Counted from the first letter of the stretch, positions 25,846 to 36,120 are shown. The stretch is 64,000 bases of DNA from an uncultured Shewanella sp. (GCF_947491715.1 NZ_CANLKR010000023.1:27786-91785); one strand, 5' to 3'. Notes: generated from the letters alone by a model not told the origin. Numbers and translations are program-made.

Positions 25846-27861
25846 CTACAATTTTATAGCTAGCTGGGCCCCTTGGCGAATAGCCCGCTTGGCATCGAGC
25901 TCGGCGGCCACATCCACACCGCCTATCATATGCACTGGCAGTCCAGTGGACTGCATTTCTTCCAATAAAGTGCGATTGGAGACTTGCCCCGCACATAACA
26001 CCACATTATCCACATCAAGCACTTCGCTTTGACCATCAATGCTAATATGCAAACCTTGTTCATCAAACTTTTCGTAACTCACGCCGATTTTTTGAATGAC
26101 TTGGTGCTGCTTTAAGACTAAGCGATGGATCCAACCTGTGGTCCGCCCAAGGCCTTTACCCATCTTGGTCGTTTTACGCTGCAATAAATACAGCTGTTTA
26201 TGAACCGCTTCTTTTTGAGGATGCATCAAGCCGCCGCGCTCTTGATAGGTTTTGTCTATGCCCCACTGCTTAAGCCATTTATCTAAATGCAAGGTGCTCG
26301 ACTCTTCTTCGCCTAAAAAGTGCGCCATATCAAAGCCTATTCCCCCCGCACCAATGAGCGCGACCTTATCGCCCACGCTCACTTGACCCGTTAGCACTTG
26401 TTGGTAATCCACCACTTTAGGCGAATCAAATCCCGGTAAATCAATGGCTCTTGGCAGCACACCCGATGCCATGACAATCTCATCAAAAGCTTCATCGCGC
26501 ACCACAGAGGCATCCAAGCGCGTATTGAGCCTTAAGTCCACTTTATGCAATTTAATTTGCTCAAGAAAATAGCGAATGGTTTCATCAAATTCTTCCTTAC
26601 CCGGAATTTTACGGGCCAAATTAAACTGCCCACCCACCTCAGCTTTAGCCTCAAACAGCACCACATCATGGCCACGACTCGCCGCATACACAGAAAACGC
26701 CATACCCGCAGGTCCTGCGCCCATCACCGCAATGCGTTTCTTGTGCGTCGCTGGGGTAAAATTCATCTCAGTTTCATAACAAGCCCGGGGATTGACCAAA
26801 CAGGTGGCACGCTTCAATGAAAACGTGTGATCGAGGCATGCCTGATTACAGCCAATACAGGTATTAATCAGCTCTGGCGTATTCGCAGCGGCTTTATTGA
26901 CAAAGTCGGCATCGGCCAAAAAGGGTCGCGCCATGGACACCATATCCGCTTGACCCGATGCGATAATGCCTTCTGCGATATCTGGCGTATTAATGCGGTT
27001 AGTGGCGACTAACGGCACTGACACCTCTTTTTTTAGCCTTTCGGTCACCCAGGCAAAAGCGCCCCTTGGCACACTCGTTGCGATAGTGGGGATGCGGGCT
27101 TCGTGCCAGCCAATACCCGTATTTAAAATCGAGACTCCAGCTGTCGCCAATGCTTTGGCTAATTGCACCACTTCATCCCACGTTGAGCCGTTATCGACCA
27201 AATCCAACATGGATAAACGAAAGATAATGATAAAGTCATTGCCCACTTTTTCACGAATGCTGCGTACAATCTCAAGGGGGAATTTCGCACGATTTTCAAA
27301 TGCGCCGCCCCATTCATCAGTGCGTTGATTGGTGCGGCTACTGACAAACTGATTAATCAAATAACCTTCTGAGCCCATCACTTCGACACCGTCATAACCT
27401 GCTTTTTTCGCCAGTGCCGCACTGGTTGCATAATCTTTTATGGTGCCTTTCACTTGCCTTGCTGACATCGCGCTAGGGGTAAACGGAGTGATTGGTGATT
27501 TCACTTTACTGGGGGCTTGCGAGAAAGGATGGTAGCCATATCGCCCCGCATGCAGTAACTGCATACAAATTTTCCCACCCACATCATGCACCGCTTGGGT
27601 GACTATGGTGTGTTTTTTAACTTGCCATGGAAAACTGAGTTGGCATGCATTAGGCGCTAAACGCCCCCGTAAATTGGGTGAAATTCCCCCAGTGACGATG
27701 AGCCCGACTCCGCCAGCAGCGCGTTCTTTATAAAAAGCCGCTAATTTTTCAAAACCACCCTTTTCTTCTTCTAAGCCTGTGTGCATGGAGCCCATTAAGA
27801 CTCTGTTTTTCAATTGAGTATGGCCTAAATCTAAGGGTTCTAATAAATGCGGAAACGACAT
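25846..27861 (-). CDS. fadH: 2,4-dienoyl-CoA reductase (NADPH)
   Basis: FadH reduces 2,4-dienoyl-CoA intermediates during beta-oxidation of polyunsaturated fatty acids. The 671-residue product has the normal length and domain order: an FMN TIM barrel (PLDLGHTQLKNRVLMGSMHTGLE; GYDGVEVMGSEGYLINQF), the 4Fe-4S cysteines (CIGCNQAC then Cys after 11 residues), an FAD/NADP domain (VMGAGPAGMAFSVYAASRG) and a nucleotide motif ALIGAGGIGFDMAHFL. Cytoplasmic. It is divergent from sppA across 155 bp. Confidence 0.95.
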   Translation of the reverse strand: MSFPHLLEPLDLGHTQLKNRVLMGSMHTGLEEEKGGFEKLAAFYKERAAGGVGLIVTGGISPNLRGRLAPNACQLSFPWQVKKHTIVTQAVHDVGGKICMQLLHAGRYGYHPFSQAPSKVKSPITPFTPSAMSARQVKGTIKDYATSAALAKKAGYDGVEVMGSEGYLINQFVSSRTNQRTDEWGGAFENRAKFPLEIVRSIREKVGNDFIIIFRLSMLDLVDNGSTWDEVVQLAKALATAGVSILNTGIGWHEARIPTIATSVPRGAFAWVTERLKKEVSVPLVATNRINTPDIAEGIIASGQADMVSMARPFLADADFVNKAAANTPELINTCIGCNQACLDHTFSLKRATCLVNPRACYETEMNFTPATHKKRIAVMGAGPAGMAFSVYAASRGHDVVLFEAKAEVGGQFNLARKIPGKEEFDETIRYFLEQIKLHKVDLRLNTRLDASVVRDEAFDEIVMASGVLPRAIDLPGFDSPKVVDYQQVLTGQVSVGDKVALIGAGGIGFDMAHFLGEEESSTLHLDKWLKQWGIDKTYQERGGLMHPQKEAVHKQLYLLQRKTTKMGKGLGRTTGWIHRLVLKQHQVIQKIGVSYEKFDEQGLHISIDGQSEVLDVDNVVLCAGQVSNRTLLEEMQSTGLPVHMIGGVDVAAELDAKRAIRQGAQLAIKL

Positions 27862-27876
27862 TCAAACATCCTTTTT

Positions 27877-27946
27877 AAACAAATGATTTAATTCAGCATA
27901 CCTTGAGTCTGTACTAAGCTCAATAAGGGAAAAGAGTCATTTGTTT
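27877..27946. promoter_or_regulatory. spaced inverted repeat between fadH and sppA
   Basis: AAACAAATGA (27877-27886) and its reverse complement TCATTTGTTT (27937-27946), with 50 bp between. The left copy, TTTAAACAAATGATTTAA, loosely resembles a PsrA-type fatty-acid regulon site. The link to fadH control is inference. Confidence 0.35.
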
Positions 27947-28016
27947 TTAATTGAGTTTTCCATCTGTGTATTATTTCAGTTAACATGACGTCAATCTCGT
28001 CATAAAGGAGTGGCAA

Positions 28017-29864
28017 ATGTCCGCTAAACCTTCATTTTTAAAAAAGATATTTTCTGTTCTCTGGAATACCCTAAACGGTATTCGCAAACTTTTACTCAAT
28101 GTCATTTTTTTCGGATTACTGATCGCACTGTTGATTGGACTGAGTAAAGAAGACAAAGTGAATTTAGAAAAAGGCTCCGCCTTGGTCCTAAATTTATCTG
28201 GTAGCATCGTTGAGCAGAAAAAGCCCGTCGCACCGCTCGAAGCGATTATGAATAGCGAAAGAAAAAACAGCAGCGATAACGAAATTTTATTGTCCAATGT
28301 GATTAAAGTGATCAATAGTGCCGCAGATGATAATGATATCAGCACATTGGTTCTCGATTTAGACCAATTACAAAGCGCAGGCTTGAGCAAACTAGAATCC
28401 ATTGGCAATGCGCTCACAGCCTTTAAAGCCTCGGGTAAGCCCATTATTGCGCACGCCAACAGCTACAATCAAAATCAATATTTTCTGGCCAGTTTTGCAG
28501 ACACTGTGTATTTAAACCCACAAGGTATGGTCACCATTGAAGGAATGGGCCGTTATCGCCAATATTTTCAATCGGCACTGAATAAACTCAACATCAAAAT
28601 GAATGTCTTTCGAGTAGGGACCTTTAAATCCGCAGTCGAGCCCTTTATTCGTGATGATATGTCTCCAGCAGCGAAAGAAGCCAATATGAGCTTACTGAGT
28701 AACTTATGGGACAGTTATAGCAAGGTGGTCGCCAATAATCGTAACATCAAAGCCGATCAACTCGTCCTATCACCTGAGCAGTACTTAAGCCAATTGGAGA
28801 AAGCCGATAACGATATGGCCAAAATGGCCTTGGATCTGCATTGGGTCGATAATCTCAGTACAGCAGAAGCCTTTAGGCTCGCCATGGTGGATAGAGTCGG
28901 TAAGGCCAGCCAAGGTGATAACTATAAGCAAATTAGTTTCTATGATTACCTGCCAATAGCAAAAGCCCACACTCAGCCTACAGAGGCGAATAAAGTCGCG
29001 ATTATTGTCGCTAAAGGCAACATACTCAATGGCAATCAACCCAGCGGTGAAATTGGTGGTGAAAGTACCTCAAAACTGCTGCGAAAAGCACGCTTTGATA
29101 ATCATGTTAAAGCCATTGTATTAAGAGTGGACAGCCCGGGCGGCAGCGCCTTTGCTTCAGAGCAAATTCGCCAAGAAGTGTTAGCAATTAAAGCCGCAAA
29201 TAAACCCATTATTGTCAGTATGGGCAGTTACGCTGCCTCAGGGGGATATTGGATCTCAGCCGATGCCGATTATATTTATGCCACCCCCACGACATTAACC
29301 GGCTCCATTGGTATTTTTGGGCTGATCCCCACCTTTAAAGACTCGTTAGCTGATTTAGGTATTTACACTGATGGTGTAGGCACTTCACAATGGGCAGGCT
29401 TTAGTGTCACTCGGGATTTAACCCCCGCCTTTAGTCAGGTTATGCAGCGCACCATTGAACAGGGATATGATAATTTCATTACTATTGTCGCCAATGGCCG
29501 TGATATGGAAAAACAAGCCGTTGATAACATTGCCCAAGGCCGTGTCTGGACAGGCAGCCAAGCCTTAGACCTAGGCTTAGTTGATGCTATTGGAGATATG
29601 CCACAGGCCATTCAAAAAGCGGCAGAAATGGCTAAATTAAAACAATTTGATACTCAGCTCATTGAACAAGAGCTCAGCCCGCAAGAACAAATTATACAAG
29701 ATATCTTTGCGACAGCGGCGGTGTATCTCCCCATTCAACAAACGCAGTCTCAAAGCCCTATCATGAATACTTTAATGTCGAAATGGCAAAATATGTTAAC
29801 GACATTCGCCTCTTTTGACGATCCTAATGGCGCCTATTTATATTGTGATACTTGTAATCTATAA
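28017..29864 (+). CDS. sppA: signal peptide peptidase SppA, 67 kDa type
   Basis: SppA (protease IV) degrades cleaved signal peptides in the inner membrane. The 615-residue product has one N-terminal membrane segment (LLLNVIFFGLLIALLIGL) and two tandem S49 domains. The catalytic Lys is K204 (RVGTFKSAVEPF) in the first domain and the nucleophile S408 (SYAASGGYW) in the second, close to K209/S409 of E. coli. AAGGAG ribosome site. A terminator follows, then ansA. Confidence 0.95.
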   Translation: MSAKPSFLKKIFSVLWNTLNGIRKLLLNVIFFGLLIALLIGLSKEDKVNLEKGSALVLNLSGSIVEQKKPVAPLEAIMNSERKNSSDNEILLSNVIKVINSAADDNDISTLVLDLDQLQSAGLSKLESIGNALTAFKASGKPIIAHANSYNQNQYFLASFADTVYLNPQGMVTIEGMGRYRQYFQSALNKLNIKMNVFRVGTFKSAVEPFIRDDMSPAAKEANMSLLSNLWDSYSKVVANNRNIKADQLVLSPEQYLSQLEKADNDMAKMALDLHWVDNLSTAEAFRLAMVDRVGKASQGDNYKQISFYDYLPIAKAHTQPTEANKVAIIVAKGNILNGNQPSGEIGGESTSKLLRKARFDNHVKAIVLRVDSPGGSAFASEQIRQEVLAIKAANKPIIVSMGSYAASGGYWISADADYIYATPTTLTGSIGIFGLIPTFKDSLADLGIYTDGVGTSQWAGFSVTRDLTPAFSQVMQRTIEQGYDNFITIVANGRDMEKQAVDNIAQGRVWTGSQALDLGLVDAIGDMPQAIQKAAEMAKLKQFDTQLIEQELSPQEQIIQDIFATAAVYLPIQQTQSQSPIMNTLMSKWQNMLTTFASFDDPNGAYLYCDTCNL

Positions 29865-29894
29865 ATACCCATAATTTTGACGTCTTTTAACCCT

Positions 29895-29919
29895 AAAGCC
29901 CAGTTTTTTACTGGGCTTT
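29895..29919. terminator. rho-independent terminator after sppA
   Basis: AAAGCCCAG/CTGGGCTTT stem, loop TTTTTTA, with T-rich sequence after. It separates sppA from ansA. Confidence 0.85.
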
Positions 29920-29971
29920 CTATACTTTAAAATCGTATACTCTTGCGATGGATCTCTTTGTCGAATGAATT

Positions 29972-30988
29972 ATGACTAAACGTTCAATTTATGTCGCCTA
30001 TACTGGCGGCACCATAGGAATGGAAAAAACAGCCAATGGATTTGCCCCAGTTGCTGGCTTTTTAACCCAATGTGTTAAAGCTATGCCAGAATTTTACCAT
30101 GCTGAAATGCCTGACTTTGTCATTAATGAATACCATCCTTTGATTGATTCTTCCGATATGGCCCCCACAGATTGGCAGCTAATCGCCAATGACATTAAAG
30201 CCAATTATGACCATTACGATGGCTTTGTCATTTTACATGGCACTGATACTATGGCCTTTACCGCCTCAGCCCTGTCGTTCATGCTACAGGGGTTATCAAA
30301 ACCCGTCATTGTTACTGGCTCACAAATTCCGTTAGCACAACTCAGATCTGATGGGCAAACTAACCTACTCAATGCCTTGTATATTGCCGCTAATTACCCT
30401 ATCGCTGAAGTCAGTTTATTTTTTAATAATCGCCTATTTCGCGGTAATCGCACCACTAAAGCCCATGCTGATGGCTTTAATGCCTTCGCGTCACCTAATT
30501 TTCCTATGTTACTTGAAGCAGGTATCAAAATTCGACTTCATGAGGGGAAAATAGGTAAACCCGAACCCACTCCGGTATTAACCTTAGCCAATATTAATCC
30601 GCAACCTATTGGTGTCGTTACCTTATATCCGGGTATTTCAACGGATATTTTTAATAATGTCTTACAGCAACCCGTTAAAGCCCTTATTTTATTAACATTC
30701 GGTGTCGGTAATGCGCCTCAAACCCCTGCGCTATTAGCCACGTTAAAAGCGGCTCACGAGCGAGGCGTGATTTTAGTCAACCTCACGCAATGTATGCAAG
30801 GTAAAGTCAATATGGGGGGATATGCAACAGGCAATGCCTTAGCGGGCTCAGGGGTGATAAGTGGTGGCGATATGACCACAGAAGCAGCCTTAGCCAAATT
30901 ACATTTCTTACTGTCGACAGAAATGACTCCCAATGAGATCCGCCAAGCAATGCAAGAAAATCTTGTGGGTGAACTCAGTACAGATTAG
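29972..30988 (+). CDS. ansA: L-asparaginase, type I (cytoplasmic)
   Basis: The enzyme hydrolyses asparagine to aspartate and ammonia. The 338-residue product has no signal peptide, so it is the type I form. The first Thr motif YTGGTIGM places the nucleophile at T14, and the second motif HGTDTMAFTASALSF carries the Thr-Asp pair. Family features TGSQIPL and FGVGNAP are present. sppA-ansA-yeaC is a typical Shewanella neighbourhood. Confidence 0.95.
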   Translation: MTKRSIYVAYTGGTIGMEKTANGFAPVAGFLTQCVKAMPEFYHAEMPDFVINEYHPLIDSSDMAPTDWQLIANDIKANYDHYDGFVILHGTDTMAFTASALSFMLQGLSKPVIVTGSQIPLAQLRSDGQTNLLNALYIAANYPIAEVSLFFNNRLFRGNRTTKAHADGFNAFASPNFPMLLEAGIKIRLHEGKIGKPEPTPVLTLANINPQPIGVVTLYPGISTDIFNNVLQQPVKALILLTFGVGNAPQTPALLATLKAAHERGVILVNLTQCMQGKVNMGGYATGNALAGSGVISGGDMTTEAALAKLHFLLSTEMTPNEIRQAMQENLVGELSTD

Positions 30989-31020
30989 CACTGAGCTATC
31001 AAGTGGTATAAATAGATAAA

Positions 31021-31049
31021 AAGCAACGATGCTTCACCACTCGTTGCTT
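31021..31049. terminator. terminator between ansA and yeaC
   Basis: AAGCAACGA/TCGTTGCTT stem with 11-base loop. The T run lies on the minus-strand side, so it mainly ends the yeaC transcript, but ansA converges on it too. Confidence 0.75.
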
Positions 31050-31062
31050 ACTCAATCAAACA

Positions 31063-31377
31063 CTATAATTCTTCATTCTTAAAGGCTGCAATACTTTCCC
31101 CTTTAAAATCAGCAACGTCATCATTGACTTGCGCGTTAAATTGTTTTTTCAATTGCACTTTGGATAATTCATTAATCTGCCCTTCCTGACCAATGGTAAA
31201 ATGATCCGTTTGCTGTAGCTTCTTTGCTTGATAAAGCATCACGACTTGCTGTGTCGATGCTCTTTGCTCATCTGTCAACACACTGCCATCTTCCCACTTT
31301 CCAAGTTCTACGGCACTCACAAGGCGCTCATACACTTCTTGGGGCATCTGCTGGATCACTTCATTGATATCTTTCAT
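31063..31377 (-). CDS. yeaC: DUF1315-family protein YeaC
   Basis: The 104-residue acidic protein begins MKDINEVIQQMPQEVYERL and has WEDGSVLTDEQRASTQQVVM, the conserved core of the YeaC family. Its role is unknown. The start overlaps the stop of the upstream zinc-ribbon gene by four bases (ATGA), so the two are translationally coupled. Confidence 0.85.
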   Translation of the reverse strand: MKDINEVIQQMPQEVYERLVSAVELGKWEDGSVLTDEQRASTQQVVMLYQAKKLQQTDHFTIGQEGQINELSKVQLKKQFNAQVNDDVADFKGESIAAFKNEEL

Positions 31378-31691
31378 ACACTTTTCCGCTTATGTAACAC
31401 AATTCGAATACGGCATATCAAATAGCCGATAAAACCAAAAATAAAACATGCCCCAGCCACATAAGCTCTCGCCCCTGTTGCGACTTCTCCTCCCCAAAAA
31501 CCAAGCACAACACCGAAAATGAATAAGCTCATTGAAAATAGTGAGTGATTTAATAATTGATTGGATTTTTTGATATGACTAATACGCCTATGGGACTCAT
31601 TATCTCCTGATAAAGACGTTTGGCAATGCGGACAAGTACTCGCTTTACTGGAAATTCTTTTATGACAACTTGGACAAGGAACTAATGCCAT
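31374..31691 (-). CDS. zinc-ribbon membrane protein
   Basis: The ATG at 31691, after GAGGTGAG, gives 105 residues; the longer frame to 31859 runs into the M14 gene and is rejected. It has an N-terminal zinc ribbon (VPCPSCHKRIS, CPHCQ: two CxxC pairs), a basic linker, then two membrane helices (LFIFGVVLGFWGGEV, YVAGACFIFGFIGYLI). The ribbon may bind nucleic acid or protein at the membrane. Coupled to yeaC. Confidence 0.75.
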   Translation of the reverse strand: MALVPCPSCHKRISSKASTCPHCQTSLSGDNESHRRISHIKKSNQLLNHSLFSMSLFIFGVVLGFWGGEVATGARAYVAGACFIFGFIGYLICRIRIVLHKRKSV

Positions 31692-31783
31692 GATCTCACC
31701 TCTCAAAAGCCGTATATTCACCTTCCCTATAGAGCAAAATAGCTTCATTATTGCCCAAGGGAAAGTCACATTATACCTGACTT

Positions 31784-32908
31784 TTACAATTTGTTTAACA
31801 CAGCATTCATTGCCACGAGAGACGCTTCGCCCAATAACATACTCCGCTCTGGTGACCAAGCTTGAATGGGCTCAGCTAAATCATCATTATCTTTAAACGG
31901 CATTTCTAACGTGTAAGATAAACATCCAAATTCTTGCGCAACCCAGTTGGAGGCAACGGTTAAGTTAGCTTGCCCAGGTTCATCTTTATCGTAGCCAAAT
32001 TGAGTTTGAAAATCCGGACTGGCCAAGAGCAAAGCTTGTTCAAAAATGTCTTGCAATGTCACCATTGCTGCATCAAACCTTGGCACACCTTCACTTCCCG
32101 CTAAAAAGACATAGGGCAAACCTTCATCACCGTGAACATCATAATAGAGATCCACGCCTGTTTGATGCATTTTATTAATAACATGGAACACTTCGGGACT
32201 TTTCTCAAGAGATGGAGACTGCCACTCACGGTTTAAGTTCACCCCCAATGCATTGGTACGCAGATGCCCTCTAACCCCCCCATCAGGATTCATGTTAGGA
32301 ACAACATAAAAATTAGCTTTAGCAAGTAATGCTCGTGAAACAGGGTTATCCGTATCAAGTAATTGTGACATTAACCCTTCAACAAGCCACTCGGCCATGG
32401 TTTCACCTGGGTGCTGACGAGCAGTGATCCACACATTTGCCTTAGTCTCATCACCATCGCCAATCTTAACGACACTCAGATCACGCTTATCTATGCTTAA
32501 ACCAAGGTGCTCTACTGTAACCATTGGATGCACTTGACATTTCGCCAACAAATCTTGATGACGCTCATAACTATAAGGCGCAAAATAGGCTATTTGAATA
32601 GAGTCACAGTCCAGCTCAACATCAATGGTTAATCGACCATTTTCATAACGTGTGGGCAGCCTAAACCAATGTTCTCTGTCATAAGAAGCAGCTGCTTGAT
32701 AATTTTCCCACCCCTCAGGGTAAGAAGCCTTATCGGCATTCACAATATGCAATTGATAATGTACGCCAATCGTGCCATCAAGTTTAAAATTAAACCATTG
32801 AAAAAATTCATTTCCCTCATCTGGACGAATAGCAAGCTCAATATTTTCTGGCTCTAGTGCATTGATAACCTGAATATTTCCACCATCAAAATTGGCACTT
32901 ATCCTCAT
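31784..32908 (-). CDS. M14 carboxypeptidase, cytosolic (CCP-like) type
   Basis: The 374-residue product has an N-terminal beta domain (residues 1-120, with EFFQWFNFKL) and a zinc carboxypeptidase domain: ARQHPGETMAEW (HxxE zinc pair), NPDGGVRG and NLNREWQ, YDVHGDEG (third zinc His) and TLEMPF with the catalytic Glu. This N-domain/M14 order is that of cytosolic carboxypeptidases. No signal peptide. The natural substrate in bacteria is unknown; a Glu-rich C-terminus is the eukaryotic target. Confidence 0.88.
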   Translation of the reverse strand: MRISANFDGGNIQVINALEPENIELAIRPDEGNEFFQWFNFKLDGTIGVHYQLHIVNADKASYPEGWENYQAAASYDREHWFRLPTRYENGRLTIDVELDCDSIQIAYFAPYSYERHQDLLAKCQVHPMVTVEHLGLSIDKRDLSVVKIGDGDETKANVWITARQHPGETMAEWLVEGLMSQLLDTDNPVSRALLAKANFYVVPNMNPDGGVRGHLRTNALGVNLNREWQSPSLEKSPEVFHVINKMHQTGVDLYYDVHGDEGLPYVFLAGSEGVPRFDAAMVTLQDIFEQALLLASPDFQTQFGYDKDEPGQANLTVASNWVAQEFGCLSYTLEMPFKDNDDLAEPIQAWSPERSMLLGEASLVAMNAVLNKL

Positions 32909-33014
32909 AAAAACTTCCCTAAAATACAGGTCCCAAAAAAGGTAGGAACCTGTTTAATTAACATAAGTAATCCATAGGATAAACCAAACCAAGATCAAAA
33001 CACAAAAATGAGCC

Positions 33015-33359
33015 TTAAGAAAAACAATAGCCTTGGCCGCGAACCGTATTGATCAATGTGCGAGGTAAATGGGTTTCAACAAGCTTTCTACGAGTATTAC
33101 TAATGTGCATATCTAAATTTCGATCAAACTTACCCAGATCTTTTTTGAGTATATTGCGTTGCAATTCTTGCTTTGTGATCACTTGGCCTTGTCTTTCAAA
33201 TAAATACTTAAATAATTTAAACTCTGTTTGCGTTAAATAAACTTTTTTATCATCCAGTGATACACAGAACTCTGTATCATCAAAATCAAATTCTGTTATA
33301 TCTAAGGCCGCAGAAGCCATATTTTGGGACAATTTAACATTCTGTTGCGATTGATTCAT
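33015..33359 (-). CDS. stand-alone OmpR/PhoB-type winged-helix regulator
   Basis: The ATG at 33359 lies 10 bases after AGGAG and gives 114 residues; the TTG at 33380 overlaps the ribosome site. The whole product is a winged-helix domain: TQTEFKLFKYLFERQGQVITK, LDMHISNTRRKL and LINTVRGQGYCF match the OmpR/PhoB DNA-binding domain. No receiver domain or membrane span is present, so it is not a normal response regulator. It may need a partner, or be controlled by level. Target unknown. Confidence 0.8.
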   Translation of the reverse strand: MNQSQQNVKLSQNMASAALDITEFDFDDTEFCVSLDDKKVYLTQTEFKLFKYLFERQGQVITKQELQRNILKKDLGKFDRNLDMHISNTRRKLVETHLPRTLINTVRGQGYCFS

Positions 33360-34272
33360 ACACAACCCACTCCTATACAATCAACAATAGTAACGAGTAG
33401 CAAAGCATTAATGCTTATTTCACTATTATTCAATTACGTCAGTATCAATAGATATAAATGTGACTATCTTTATTTTTTTCATATAAAAATTTACGTTTTT
33501 TACTCTTCATCCCCTGCCAATATCGGCACATGTTACAAAATAAGATATTAATATAATTAATAAATTTAATATTACCGCTTTAAAGCTTAACCATTCTTGA
33601 ATGAGTTTACTATCACAGAGCGATTAATTAGAAATAACCTGTATGATGGCAAAATTTGCAATAAAAAAAGGCAACCACAAGTAATAAGATAATAAAGCTC
33701 TATTCTTCTTTAAAATAAACCTATTTATAATTTATATTTATATCAAATAACAAACTGCATAAAAGTGAAAATATAAACCAATCCCCCCGTCACTTTACCG
33801 CCAATAAAATTAACATTGCCATTACCGCTATTTAATGACACTTTATTTTGGTCCTCTACACTACACATCTTTACACTTGAACTAGATATACTCTTTATTT
33901 TTCATTTACTCAAGTATTTTATCCCCTACAGCCCATTAGCATAGGGGATCTGCTCTAATAATTCTCTAACAAAAAATGGCTTTTTGTATATTGGCTTGTT
34001 AAAAATAGACCTGTCATCACGACATTTAAGCGCCATTAATGCATGCTACTTGCTGTATCAAACACCTTGTATAAGCCAAGTAATAAATGAATTAATAGTT
34101 TATATATCAGTAATATTTAATGTTTTTATTCGTATTGTCGCTTTAAGTAACTCCCTCTCACATATTTTTATTTAGCGGTCAAAAGAAAATAGTGAGTAAA
34201 TACTCAAATACCGTTACAAATAGATACATAATAATCACATATCAAAAAGCCTGCTTAATTGGCCTATTTGCA
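33360..34272. other. 913-bp AT-rich intergenic region
   Basis: No convincing gene on either strand; a 63-codon plus frame at 33984-34175 lacks a ribosome site. The left end holds the promoter of the winged-helix gene. Confidence 0.5.
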
Positions 34273-34301
34273 TAAAAAACGCACTCTTGAATAAAGTGCG
34301 T
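34273..34301 (-). terminator. rho-independent terminator of the DUF885 gene
   Basis: Reading the minus strand: ACGCACT, 9-base loop, AGTGCGT, then TTTTTT. It starts 29 bp after the stop codon. Confidence 0.88.
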
Positions 34302-34329
34302 GTATTTTATTGGCCGATAACATTCATAT

Positions 34330-36120
34330 TCAATTCATTTCGTTTTGATGTTCCAGCAACATTAACTGACGAATATCACTCACTGGGGCACTACCAAAAC
34401 TTAAAAAACGCTCATGGAACGCTTTCAAATCGAACAAAGTTTCTTCTATTGTTTTTATCTCCTCACGTAAATCATATATCCCTCTGTAACCTGCGTAATA
34501 ACTTGTCAATTGCACTTGGCTCAATGTCGCTCTACGCCACTTACCTTTTGCCTCTGCAATTTGTTGAAACGCCTCTTTTGTCATCAATGCAATCGCTTCA
34601 TCTTCAGTCATCCCTTTCACTTGAATACTGTAATCAAGCAAAGTGTTACAGATCACCCTTAAGTGCCATTTGTAATACATCAGCCACATTTCTGGCTCAA
34701 AATCACCATAGCCTTGCTCTAACATCATACGCTCAGCATACACAGCCCAGCCTTCTATCATGGCGCCATTACCAAATAAACTCTTCACTAGACTGGGGGA
34801 TTCGTTGGCGTAAACAAGCTGTGTATAATGGCCTGGAATGGCCTCATGAATATTTAAGATCTGTAAAATCCAATGATTATATTCTCGTAAATAACTCTCA
34901 GCAGACGCCTCACTCATACTGTCTAAAGGCGTGACATTATAGTAAGTATTCGCTGATTTATCATAAGGACCCGGTGCACTTACTGAGGCGCCTGCAAACC
35001 CTCTCATATATTTAGGCGTTTCTCTCACAATCAATGGCTTGTTAGGATCAAGATTAATCAGGTTTTTATCATTCACAAACTGAACAAGCTCGGGTATTTG
35101 CTGGCGAATATCACTCACAAAATCCTCTCGCTTAACATGATTAATCGATAATTTATTAATTAGCTGGCCGATGGCTATTTTATCATCACTCGGTTTTGCG
35201 CTAGAAAAATACTTAGGCCATAGCTGTGTTGTTAACGTGGCCATTTCAGCTTGGACTCTAGCTTTATCCGCTAATGCTTTTTCATAAAGCTGCTTCGCTG
35301 TCATCCCCGCTTTAATATCAAAAGCAAATTTTTGCTCATACATTTTTTCGCCGATACGAAAATCACGCCCGCCATCTATCATTAATTGCTTTTCAAGGGA
35401 TTTGAGCCAACTGATCTGCTGCTTAATGGCCTCTACACCTTGAGACAACCTCATTGAAAACTGCTGCTTCTGGGTCTCCGTTAAGCCTGACGCCATTGCC
35501 GTGTCTAATAATGTCGGCGATAAAACCGACAAAGCGCCTTCATTTTGTAAAATGGCTAACTGGGTATGTTCAAGAGTCGGAGAAACAATACTGTCTCTGG
35601 CTGCCGCATAATAGTCTGGAATATAAGCCAAACGAGAAAGAATGGATAACAACCTGTCATTTAAGGGTGCAAAGTCACCATTTATCAAGAGTGCAAAACC
35701 TTCAGCCACATTATATTGGCTCGGATCCCATTGCCAAGATTTAAAGGTTTCTTGCTCCCATTTCATTTTAGCCAGCAAATTATCAATAATACGATAATCA
35801 ATACGCGCATTTGGGGTCAAAACATTAGGATCGATTGTTGCTAATGCTTGCTGCTGGCGGGTAATAAAGTTGAATGTCTGCTGTCTTTGTGCTGCATTAG
35901 GAATATTGAGCCTGCCATCATAACCATGAAAACCTTTATACAGGGCCCAAGTGGGGAATGTTTGCCATAACTCATCAATAAATTGCGCTGAAAACCGCGT
36001 AAACACCTTATCTTGTTCAATGGTTTCTACCACAGGTAAGCTTGCTTGTTGTTGGGTTTGACACCCTGTCAGTCCTATTAGCGACAACATAGCCACTAAG
36101 GATAAAGCCGTTTTCTTCAT
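34330..36120 (-). CDS. DUF885 family lipoprotein
   Basis: The product (596 residues from the ATG at 36120) starts KKTALSLVAMLSLIGLTGC, a lipoprotein signal with lipobox LTGC. The body is mostly helical, with the family's signature HEAIPGHYTQLVYAN and GWAVYAERMMLEQGYG. DUF885 proteins resemble zinc metallopeptidases (HExxxGH), and an envelope peptidase role is likely but not shown. Its own terminator follows. Confidence 0.85.
   Translation of the reverse strand: MKKTALSLVAMLSLIGLTGCQTQQQASLPVVETIEQDKVFTRFSAQFIDELWQTFPTWALYKGFHGYDGRLNIPNAAQRQQTFNFITRQQQALATIDPNVLTPNARIDYRIIDNLLAKMKWEQETFKSWQWDPSQYNVAEGFALLINGDFAPLNDRLLSILSRLAYIPDYYAAARDSIVSPTLEHTQLAILQNEGALSVLSPTLLDTAMASGLTETQKQQFSMRLSQGVEAIKQQISWLKSLEKQLMIDGGRDFRIGEKMYEQKFAFDIKAGMTAKQLYEKALADKARVQAEMATLTTQLWPKYFSSAKPSDDKIAIGQLINKLSINHVKREDFVSDIRQQIPELVQFVNDKNLINLDPNKPLIVRETPKYMRGFAGASVSAPGPYDKSANTYYNVTPLDSMSEASAESYLREYNHWILQILNIHEAIPGHYTQLVYANESPSLVKSLFGNGAMIEGWAVYAERMMLEQGYGDFEPEMWLMYYKWHLRVICNTLLDYSIQVKGMTEDEAIALMTKEAFQQIAEAKGKWRRATLSQVQLTSYYAGYRGIYDLREEIKTIEETLFDLKAFHERFLSFGSAPVSDIRQLMLLEHQNEMN

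Noticed and set aside
26966..27328. Long plus-strand ORFs opposite fadH
   Set aside because: Antisense to a full-length enzyme; no ribosome site or known domain.
34287..34934. 215-codon plus-strand ORF
   Set aside because: Runs antisense to the well-supported DUF885 gene and crosses its terminator.
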